DNA of 20,929 bases from JABMRP01 sp964444795 (GTDB taxonomy: Bacteria > Planctomycetota > Planctomycetia > Pirellulales > Thermoguttaceae), in assembly GCA_964444795.1 (NCBI GenBank), contig CAYUIQ010000165.1, forward strand, positions 1-20,929, written 5' to 3'. Both the position numbers and the translations under genes were made by a program. Shown in pieces: positions 14,145 through 20,929 of this stretch; the stretch's first letter is position 1; each line of letters begins with the position of its first letter. The notes below the pieces were generated by a model. The model had not been told where the DNA came from. It was given only the letters and a program-made list of their open reading frames with translations, and searched no databases.

Positions 14145-14179
14145 AAAAAACCGCCGGTTCCCGAGGTGGGAACCGGCGG
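14145..14179 (-). terminator. Intrinsic terminator of groL
   Basis: Perfect 12-bp stem CCGCCGGTTCCC/GGGAACCGGCGG with a 5-base loop, followed on the minus strand by six T (A run at 14145-14150). It lies 55 bases past the groL stop. A second small stem AGCACGG/CCGTGCT (14196-14213) sits between the stop and the terminator. Confidence 0.9.
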
Positions 14180-14233
14180 CTTCGTCACGGTCAAGAGCAC
14201 GGAAGCCCGTGCTGGAGTTGTTGATCGCTTCGC

Positions 14234-15853
<1,620 letters not shown>

Positions 15854-15956
15854 GAAAAGTATTCTCCTTCAGTGACTAGGGGCGGATTGGGTCGCCCCGA
15901 GGGTTGGTTCGAAACGGGTGCCGGTGCGGTTGGCACGGCCAGTGAATGAATTCCGA

Positions 15957-16289
15957 TTACTCGATGATGGCGAGAATGTCATCCTCGCGAAGCAGGATCA
16001 GTTCCCGATCGCCGATCTTGAACTCGTCGCCCGCGTAGGAACTGAACAGAACCCGATCGCCCTTGGTGACCTGCAACGGGCCACGTGTGCCGTCGTCCAG
16101 AAGTTTGCCGTCGCCAACGCTGACGATCGTCCCCCGAGCGGGCTTCTTCTGGGCGCTGTCGGGCAGCACGATTCCCCCGCTGGTGGTCGTTTCCGACTCC
16201 TCTCGCTCGATCACCACACGCTCGCCCAACGGCTGGATCCGCATCCCCCCGGGCGCGGATTTCTTCTTCGCCTTTTTCTTCTTCGCCAT
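15957..16289 (-). CDS. groS: Co-chaperonin GroES (10 kDa) with Lys-rich extension
   Basis: A 110-residue lid for the GroEL ring. ATG 16289 is set by GGAGGTG (16298-16304) 8 bases upstream. The core begins MRIQPLGERVVIEREE at residue 16 and runs through SGGIVLPDSAQKKPARGTIVSVG and KGDRVLFSSYAGDEFKIG to DDILAIIE, so all typical blocks including the mobile loop (SETTTSGGIVLP) are present. An extra 15 residues, MAKKKKAKKKSAPGG, precede the usual start; the internal Met16 lacks a good ribosome site, so the extension appears to be translated. No CIRCE inverted repeat (TTAGCACTC/GAGTGCTAA) is visible upstream, so HrcA control is not supported here. Confidence 0.97.
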   Translation of the reverse strand: MAKKKKAKKKSAPGGMRIQPLGERVVIEREESETTTSGGIVLPDSAQKKPARGTIVSVGDGKLLDDGTRGPLQVTKGDRVLFSSYAGDEFKIGDRELILLREDDILAIIE

Positions 16290-16296
16290 GTCCAAT

Positions 16297-16572
16297 TCAC
16301 CTCCGCGGTTTGTGACTCGTCGGGATTTCTTGACTTGCCGGATGATCGACCAGCACCCCACCTACCGGAGGGGCTGCCGGGCAGTTTGGCTGCCATTTCT
16401 GCGCACAAGCGGCGCTCTTGCCTACTGTTACGCAACTGCTGCGCCAATCCGCGACGGAATGCACAATCCCCATGACTGCCAACGAGTTACGAAGAGTGGG
16501 GTCACGGCCCTCCGCAAACGCATCGGCCAAAGCCGGCAATTCCCTCGGCCAATTCGCTGCCGTGCCTGCCAT
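16297..16572 (-). CDS. Doubtful small ORF between dedA-like gene and groS
   Basis: A possible 91-residue frame that begins 14 bases after the DedA-like stop and whose TGA lies inside the groS ribosome site. The predicted peptide (MAGTAANWPRELPALADAFA, later VADWRSSCVTVG) matches no family I recognise. No ribosome site is seen before the ATG, and third-base GC appears lower than in neighbours. Spacing is the only argument for it; this stretch may simply be the groS leader and promoter region. Confidence 0.2.
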   Translation of the reverse strand: MAGTAANWPRELPALADAFAEGRDPTLRNSLAVMGIVHSVADWRSSCVTVGKSAACAQKWQPNCPAAPPVGGVLVDHPASQEIPTSHKPRR

Positions 16573-16586
16573 TTTGACAGGGGGCT

Positions 16587-17210
16587 CTACCGGCGAATCA
16601 GTATTTTGCGTGCCAGCACGGCCGCGGCCAGGGGTAAGGCAATCGAGGCAACCAAGGCCACGGGAAGTTGCACCGCCTCGCCCAACGCCGAATAGACCAC
16701 GGCAATGCCCAAATTGCTCAAGCCGATGACCACGAAAAACCGGCCCCACGATAGCCGTGTCGTTCCCATCAGCAACACGCTGGCCTCGGCCAATACGGGC
16801 ACCGGCCGGGCCAGCACCAGTGCCCACGGCCCGAACCGGCCGCTGAGCCGATCGATGCGGTCTAGTTCCTCTTGGGTGGTCCATCGTAGTGCTAAAGGGC
16901 GGCCCAAGGCGCGGGCCAGGGCAAAGGCGAGAATGGCCCCCAGGGTGAGCCCCAGCCACGACGCGGCCGTGGCCCCAAGAAACCCCAGCCGATTGCCGGC
17001 AAACGTGCCCAGTACGCTTGAAGGGACCGGCAGAAATACGTCGCCGGCCAGAAGACCGATCACCATCGCAGCCACCAGGTACGGCGGCAGCGACTCGTCG
17101 AGCCACCCTTCGACCTGCCCCTCGAACGACTCGCCGAGCATGAGAAAAGGAAGGACCGGCAACACCAGGATCGCGGCGATCAGGAGGATCGGCTTGGATA
17201 AATCACGCAT
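16587..17210 (-). CDS. DedA/VTT-family membrane protein
   Basis: A 207-residue integral membrane protein of the DedA (VTT domain) family, which includes lipid flippases/scramblases and proteins needed for membrane homeostasis. Helices are predicted at about 6-26, 43-58, 78-100, 144-165 and 180-200. The hallmark GDVFLPVPSSVLGTFAGNRLG (Asp57, PVPSS 61-65) and the second block LARPVPVLAEASVLLMGTTR (Arg135, Pro136, Pro138) are present, as is the WGRFF segment. Length is normal. ATG 17210 starts directly with MRDLSKPILLIAAILV. No strong ribosome site is visible. It is divergent from the gene at 17285 and upstream of groS on the same strand. Transported lipid unknown. Confidence 0.85.
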   Translation of the reverse strand: MRDLSKPILLIAAILVLPVLPFLMLGESFEGQVEGWLDESLPPYLVAAMVIGLLAGDVFLPVPSSVLGTFAGNRLGFLGATAASWLGLTLGAILAFALARALGRPLALRWTTQEELDRIDRLSGRFGPWALVLARPVPVLAEASVLLMGTTRLSWGRFFVVIGLSNLGIAVVYSALGEAVQLPVALVASIALPLAAAVLARKILIRR

Positions 17211-17284
17211 GAAGTTGACAACCCCGAACCGGTGTGGGTAGGCTTGGTGTTCGACACGGCGTCGGAAACCACGCGGCGGAAATC

Positions 17285-18232
17285 ATGGGTCGGAAACCAA
17301 CGATTGTCACTTGTGAAGCGGCTTCCATGCAACCCCTTTGCCTTTGCTCGCTGTCGATCGCGCTGGTTTGCAGCGCGGCTGTGGCCCCGGCGCCGGCATC
17401 CGGCGCGGCGGAGTTGCTGGCTCGCTGGGACCGGGCCAACCGGCTGGCCCCCGCGCTGTCGGCAACACCCGACGAGGCCGATTGGCTCGAGGGCATGCGA
17501 AAGAAGCTGGCCGACGGCGGTGCGTTGGACGCCGAAGAGACCGCCCGGCTTCGATCGCGCGTCGACCAGCGCGAGACGGCGGCCGTTCGGTCGATGTCGG
17601 CCGAGTATCGTCATCGCGTCTTTCGCGTGTTTGGCCGCCAGGGGATGGAAACCAGCCGGCGCCGCCGGGTATGGAATGAGGTGTATGCCTCATGGCTGGC
17701 GGCCGGTGCTCTATCGCACGAGCAACCCAAGCTGCTCGACTGGCTTGAGTCGGCCACGCCCTACGGCACGGCGGACGAAGCATGGCCATTGCCCGATCGC
17801 CCCCGGTTCGCCGGTGCCGCGGAGTCTTCCCCTGGTGACGGTCCGCGGGTCGAGGTCAACGCCGGCGAACTGGCGGCGAGGATTGTCGGCTGGAACGTGA
17901 AGTTGCGTGAGCTGGAGTCGCGACTATACCGCCGACAGACTTGGACGGTCCAGTGCATTGAGCCGCTGGTCGCCGAACTCAAGGCTTCGCTTATCTGGCG
18001 CGACGATCTGGCCCTGATGCGCGCCGTGCTCATGGACTCCGGGCGCTCCGGATTTGTCGATCTGGAATCTCCCTGGTTTGCCGTCGCCACGTTGCGTTTG
18101 AAGATCGAGGAGGTTCGGGGCCAGGCCACGGCGCCCGGGTATTCCGGAACCGACGCTCAGCGCCTCGCCGAGTTGGACCGTTTGGCCAGACTTTCCGCGG
18201 CCGTCGCCTCGTTGCGTTCCAGGGTTCGCTAG
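17285..18232 (+). CDS. Secreted helical protein of unknown function
   Basis: A 315-residue protein that I do not recognise. ATG 17285 follows GGCGGA by 5 bases and gives an n-region with Arg/Lys; ATG 17327 (MQPLCLCSLSIALVCSAAVA) is the alternative and gives a more compact signal peptide, and GTG 17234 is unlikely. After the signal the protein is rich in Ala, Leu, Arg and Glu and appears mostly alpha-helical (ELLARWDRANRLAPALSA, VNAGELAARIVGWNVKLREL, AELDRLARLSAAVASLRSRV). No catalytic motif, metal site or further membrane segment is seen. Codon use is like the neighbours, so it is probably a true gene. It is divergent from the DedA-like gene and convergent with the VanZ-like gene. Confidence 0.65.
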   Translation: MGRKPTIVTCEAASMQPLCLCSLSIALVCSAAVAPAPASGAAELLARWDRANRLAPALSATPDEADWLEGMRKKLADGGALDAEETARLRSRVDQRETAAVRSMSAEYRHRVFRVFGRQGMETSRRRRVWNEVYASWLAAGALSHEQPKLLDWLESATPYGTADEAWPLPDRPRFAGAAESSPGDGPRVEVNAGELAARIVGWNVKLRELESRLYRRQTWTVQCIEPLVAELKASLIWRDDLALMRAVLMDSGRSGFVDLESPWFAVATLRLKIEEVRGQATAPGYSGTDAQRLAELDRLARLSAAVASLRSRVR

Positions 18233-18271
18233 TCGCCCGCTGAGGAAATGCGACCACCGACCAGCGGAGCT

Positions 18272-18706
18272 TTACTCAGTCGACTCTCCGTAGACTAACA
18301 CCGCCGCAAAACACACGGCCCCCAGGGCCACTCCGGCCAGATCCTGGAACCAGTCCGTCCACTCGGGGGTGCGACCTGGAACAAACCCCTGCAACAGTTC
18401 CGTCCCCGTGGCATAGACGCATAGCAGCAAGATTACGACCCAACCCCGCGCCGGCGGGCGACTCGCAAAGGCCAAGACGGCCAGTATCCAGAAGCTCAGC
18501 AAATGGGCAACCGGATTTGGCACCGCCAACGAGGCGTTCAGAATGCCCGTCGGATCGCTTGACACCGGGTCCTGCATTAAGAGCAGCGCCGTCAAAACGG
18601 CCAGATACACCGCGAAAACGGTCCTCGCCAGCCAGTTACGCAATGTGCGGCGGTTTGACGGCCAAGGGCCTGATGTGCCTGTCTTGAGTTGACTCGGGTT
18701 GCTCAT
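18272..18706 (-). CDS. VanZ-like membrane protein
   Basis: A 144-residue membrane protein of the VanZ-like family, named after the teicoplanin-resistance accessory protein; most members have no known role. Four hydrophobic segments are visible (about 29-45, 67-81, 88-105 and 122-138). The family pattern is clear: PNPVAHLLSFWILAVLAF with His68, TELLQGFVPGRTPEWTDW with Glu103, Gln106, Arg112 and Asp118, then DLAGVALGA. Many planctomycetes and other environmental bacteria carry such genes without glycopeptide resistance, so resistance should not be assumed. It lies 170 bases downstream of the PLP decarboxylase gene on the same strand and converges on the gene ending at 18232. Confidence 0.85.
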   Translation of the reverse strand: MSNPSQLKTGTSGPWPSNRRTLRNWLARTVFAVYLAVLTALLLMQDPVSSDPTGILNASLAVPNPVAHLLSFWILAVLAFASRPPARGWVVILLLCVYATGTELLQGFVPGRTPEWTDWFQDLAGVALGAVCFAAVLVYGESTE

Positions 18707-18876
18707 GGGAATGCCGAAACAGATAGGGATGGGACGATCTTCATGACAAGCTTAGTTTCTCATATGCTGGTGATCTGGAAGAATCCCGCGGAAATTGTGC
18801 GGACGCATACCAAGCATATACGGACGTACATGCCATAAAACGGATGCAGCACCCAACCGTGTCCTTCCACGGGCGC

Positions 18877-20247
18877 TCAAGCGTACGAGGCGGCGATTCG
18901 GAGCATGGCGTCGAGGCTCTTTTCGACGTCGCTCTCGTCGGTTGCCCAGCAGGAGACGCTGATGCGCATGGCCGTGTGGCCTTGCCAGTGCGTGCGCCCA
19001 CACCAGGCCGTGCCATCGGCTTGGATTCCCTCGATGACACGCTCGGTGGTCCGCGCGTCCCCGAAAGAGACGAGCACCTGATTGAGCACCACGTCGTTGA
19101 GGATCGAATAGCCGGCGGCTCGGAGCCCTTCGGCAAAGCGGCGGGCATGGCGGCAGGTACGCTCGATCAGGTCGGCCACGCCCCAGCGCCCGAGAGATTG
19201 CAGGGCGGCCCAGATTTCGACTCCCCGGGCACGGCGTGAGAACTCGGGCGTAAAGTCGGAAGGGTTGCGGCGCTCGGTCTCGCTGGGGAGATACTCGGCG
19301 GTGATCGCCATGGCCGCCTTGAGTGCGTCCGGATCACGGACAATCGCCAGGCCACTGTCGAAAGGCACGTTGAGCCACTTGTGGGCGTCGGCCACCCAAG
19401 AATCGGCCTGGGCAATGCCTCGGGTGAGTTCATCCAACCCGTCGACGGTCGTGGCCCAGAGCCCAAATGCCCCGTCGACGTGTACCCAAGCTCCCGCCTC
19501 ATGGGCCTCATCGCAAATGGGCCCAAAGGGGTCGAACGCGCCCGTGTTGACGTTACCGGCCTGCAGACAGACGATCGTCGGCCCGGCAATCGAGGGCAGG
19601 GCGTCCGCGCGCATGCGCCCCTGGCCGTCGACCGGCACGCGGACGACCCGATTGCGTCCCATGCCGAGCAGGCCCAAGGCTTTGGTGACCGCCGGATGCA
19701 CTTCCTCTCCAACGATCACGGTCACCGGTGGCGCACCGAAAAGCCCCTCGGCCTCGACGTTCCAGCCGGCTTGTGCCAGAACCGCGTGTCGAGCCGCCGC
19801 CAATCCGCAGAAGCTGGCCATGGTCGCGCCGGTAACAAACGCGCCGGCGCTGTCCGGCGGGAGACCAAAGAGGTCGATGAGCCACTCCAAGGCGATCTGT
19901 TCCAGCAAGGCGGTTCCCGGCGTGACGTTGGCCAGCACGGTATTCTGATCCCATGTTCCGGCAAGCCAACTGGCGGCCAGCGCCGCCGGCAGGGATCCGC
20001 CGACAACAAACCCGAAGAAGCGTGGCCCCGCCATGGCCATCGTGGCGGGTGAGCCGAGGACGTCAAGCGTTTCGAGTACCGATTCGGGCGAACAGGGACC
20101 ATCGGGCATGGGAACCTGCAGTGCTTCGAGCGCCGCGACTGCTTCCCGCGTCGGCGCAACGGCGCGCGAGGGCAGGCCCTCCAGATAGCGGATGGCACGC
20201 TCGGCCGTACTCTCCAGCAGTTCCCGCATTCGATCGCTCTCGCCCAT
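18877..20247 (-). CDS. Group II PLP-dependent decarboxylase
   Basis: A 456-residue fold-type I enzyme of the aromatic-L-amino-acid/glutamate decarboxylase superfamily, which removes the carboxyl group of an amino acid to give an amine. GAGGGAA (20252-20258) precedes ATG 20247. Conserved features: PRFFGFVVGG (75-84), GAFVTGATMASFCGLAAAR (substrate/PLP phosphate region, about 135-153), His184 in EEVHPAV (stacks on PLP), HVDGAFGLW with Asp258 and Ala260, and the Schiff-base Lys290 in ADAHKWLNVPFD. Length is typical. The substrate cannot be read from sequence; tyrosine/tryptophan/aspartate-like activities are all possible. It lies downstream of tRNA-Pro on the same strand with a hairpin-T-run structure directly before its ribosome site. 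Confidence 0.9.
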   Translation of the reverse strand: MGESDRMRELLESTAERAIRYLEGLPSRAVAPTREAVAALEALQVPMPDGPCSPESVLETLDVLGSPATMAMAGPRFFGFVVGGSLPAALAASWLAGTWDQNTVLANVTPGTALLEQIALEWLIDLFGLPPDSAGAFVTGATMASFCGLAAARHAVLAQAGWNVEAEGLFGAPPVTVIVGEEVHPAVTKALGLLGMGRNRVVRVPVDGQGRMRADALPSIAGPTIVCLQAGNVNTGAFDPFGPICDEAHEAGAWVHVDGAFGLWATTVDGLDELTRGIAQADSWVADAHKWLNVPFDSGLAIVRDPDALKAAMAITAEYLPSETERRNPSDFTPEFSRRARGVEIWAALQSLGRWGVADLIERTCRHARRFAEGLRAAGYSILNDVVLNQVLVSFGDARTTERVIEGIQADGTAWCGRTHWQGHTAMRISVSCWATDESDVEKSLDAMLRIAASYA

Positions 20248-20260
20248 CCAGTTCCCTCAT

Positions 20261-20322
20261 AACAAAAACCTCCAAATCAGCGCTAGCGTTGAGGCCCAAC
20301 AACCAAGCCGACATGGAGGTTT
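20261..20322 (-). promoter_or_regulatory. Leader hairpin with U-run before the decarboxylase gene
   Basis: On the minus strand AAACCTCCA pairs with TGGAGGTTT (9 bp) across a 39-base loop that has its own inverted repeats, followed by TTGTT. The T-run ends three bases before the Shine-Dalgarno of the decarboxylase gene. It could be an attenuator or leader structure; the long loop makes a plain terminator less likely. Confidence 0.4.
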
Positions 20323-20388
20323 GCTTTCGGCGTCCCGGCTCGTAACCGCTCGGACGGGACACCTCTTCTTCACTTCAACACGCAACCT

Positions 20389-20407
20389 CTCCGGCACTTG
20401 ACCGGAG
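20389..20407 (-). repeat. Small hairpin after tRNA-Pro
   Basis: CTCCGG/CCGGAG 6-bp stem with a 7-base loop, 19 bases past the tRNA 3' end. No U-tract follows; it may mark the 3' end of the tRNA transcript. Confidence 0.3.
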
Positions 20408-20425
20408 GGATCGTCGTAAGACTAG

Positions 20426-20500
20426 TCGGGGCGAGAGGATTCGAACCTCCGACTTCCTGCTCCCAAAGCAGGCGCGCTAACCGGGCTGCGCCACGCCCCG
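20426..20500 (-). tRNA. tRNA-Pro(UGG)
   Basis: Reads 5' CGGGGCG on the minus strand and ends CGCCCCG plus discriminator A, a 7-bp acceptor. The D-arm region (GCGCAGCCCGGTTAGCGCGC), anticodon stem CCTGC/GCAGG with loop TTTGGGA (anticodon TGG), and T-arm GGAGG-TTCGAAT-CCTCT (TTCGA loop) are all present. CCA is not encoded. The gene is 75 bases long without an intron. Confidence 0.95.
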
Positions 20501-20520
20501 TTGGGCTACGGTAGCACTCA

Positions 20521-20549
20521 ATAGTATTCAGCCCAACGGGCGCTGTCAA
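20521..20549 (-). promoter_or_regulatory. Promoter of tRNA-Pro
   Basis: On the minus strand TTGACA (20549-20544) and TACTAT (20526-20521) are separated by exactly 17 bases, a near-consensus sigma-70 promoter. The start site would be about 14 bases before the mature tRNA 5' end. An 11-base inverted repeat, CCCGTTGGGCT (20497-20507) and AGCCCAACGGG (20530-20540), brackets the -10 box. Confidence 0.8.
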
Positions 20550-20607
20550 GCGCACCCGTTCGCCGGCGGTCCGACGCCCGCTGCCGTCGATACCGGGACT
20601 ACTAGGC

Positions 20608-20640
20608 GTGGCCGCGGCCCAATGGGAGGTCCGCGGCCAC
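20608..20640. repeat. GC-rich hairpin
   Basis: GTGGCCGCGG (20608-20617) and CCGCGGCCAC (20631-20640) form a perfect 10-bp stem with a 13-base loop. No gene nearby explains it. Confidence 0.6.
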
Positions 20641-20674
20641 AAAACGACTTGACTCCTAAAGGGAAGCCAAGTCG
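20641..20674 (-). terminator. Intrinsic-terminator-like hairpin
   Basis: On the minus strand CGACTTGGCTTCC pairs with GGAGTCAAGTCG (one G-U, one bulge), followed by TTTTG. It could end a short transcript from the promoter-like box at 20719-20748 or read-through from the gene ending at 20882. Confidence 0.55.
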
Positions 20675-20718
20675 GCCAGATCGATCAATATGTCTGCGTG
20701 ATTCTGCTGACGGAATGG

Positions 20719-20748
20719 ATTCTAGCACGGCGTCAAAGGGGCACGCAA
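20719..20748 (-). promoter_or_regulatory. Promoter-like sequence
   Basis: TTGCGT (20748-20743) and TAGAAT (20724-20719) with an 18-base spacer on the minus strand; -10 matches 5/6. It points at the hairpin terminator 45 bases downstream, with no reading frame between. Confidence 0.35.
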
Positions 20749-20881
20749 GAAGAACCGTTTCTGCGGAATGAAAAACTTGTAAACCACCTACAGACTGGCA
20801 GTTATCCAGCCCTCAGAACAACCGGGGAATCTCGGGCAGACTCCCGCTTTCGGCGTCCTCAGAGGCCCGGCTGGAGGGTGC

Positions 20882-20929
20882 TCAGACGGCCCGCAGGAGC
20901 TCCTCCACGAGAGCCCGCGATGCTCGCAC
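20882..20929 (-). CDS. C-terminal end of a gene running off the window
   Basis: An open frame enters from the window end on the minus strand and stops at TGA 20884-20882. The 15 visible residues VRASRALVEELLRAV look like an amphipathic C-terminal helix. Too short to identify. Its direction agrees with the tRNA-Pro and decarboxylase genes downstream. Confidence 0.4.
   Translation of the reverse strand: MRASRALVEELLRAV

Larger units (their letters stand above)
20501..20881. other. Non-coding stretch with promoters and hairpins
   Basis: No convincing gene. It holds the tRNA-Pro promoter, a 10-bp GC-rich hairpin, a minus-strand promoter-like box followed by a terminator-like hairpin, and about 150 bases (20730-20881) after the stop of the gene at the window end, where CCAGCC/GGCTGG repeats could close a larger fold but no clear terminator is seen. 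Confidence 0.6.

Noticed and set aside
16290..16586. CIRCE/HrcA operator upstream of groS
   Set aside because: I looked for the TTAGCACTC/GAGTGCTAA pattern and found nothing close.
16571..16600. Plus-strand TTGACA at 16574-16579 as a promoter
   Set aside because: No suitable -10 box at 16-18 bases and no plus-strand gene downstream; it lies at the end of the DedA-like gene.
18272..18706. Glycopeptide resistance from the VanZ-like gene
   Set aside because: No vanA/H/X or regulator genes are present; VanZ-like proteins are widespread without a resistance role.
20730..20881. SRP RNA, tmRNA or RNase P RNA at the window end
   Set aside because: None of the conserved cores of these RNAs could be found on either strand.

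Overview
The window looks like a chromosomal segment of a GC-rich planctomycete, probably of the Pirellulales. The signs are a DUF1559 prepilin-like protein (GFTLIELL start, C-terminal FAFCDGSVRFIS), a small transthyretin-like lipoprotein, a TadE/G-like protein with a VWA-like region, many secreted proteins of unknown role, and several families of intergenic hairpin repeats. Taxonomy is inferred from protein style only.

Layout. 1-948: a small lipoprotein gene that begins beside a repeat copy, coupled to a SpoU-type RNA methyltransferase gene. 1149-3922: a secreted EF-hand protein with a GMxP repeat array and a 21-residue Asp tail, then a GH5-like secreted protein that appears to lack the middle of its catalytic barrel. 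4170-6540: an ExeA-like AAA ATPase followed by a CpsD/BY-kinase-like ATPase, the usual partners of exopolysaccharide machinery, but with no polysaccharide genes nearby. 6534-10545 (minus strand): a TadG-like protein with a degenerate metal site, a class IV aminotransferase and a secreted alpha/beta hydrolase. 10794-14069 (plus): a Cys-rich lipoprotein, a transglutaminase-like protein, and two prepilin-type proteins whose 5' ends look duplicated from one another. 14234-17210 (minus): groL and groS with a clear intrinsic terminator, then a DedA-family membrane protein. 17285-18232 (plus): a secreted protein of unknown function. 18272-20500 (minus): a VanZ-like protein, a group II PLP decarboxylase and tRNA-Pro(UGG) with a near-consensus promoter. 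The last 400 bases hold hairpins, a second promoter-like/terminator-like pair and the C-terminal codons of another minus-strand gene.

Most genes are single or paired units rather than one pathway. I found no CRISPR array, transposase, phage module or recognisable defence island. The most notable signals are protein-level oddities: the EF-hand/GMxP/poly-Asp protein, the missing acid/base segment in the GH5-like protein, the loss of all visible MIDAS residues in the TadG-like protein, a prepilin with Trp in place of Glu5, and a repeat-like peptide inside the CpsD-like kinase. There are also three or more families of palindromic repeats.
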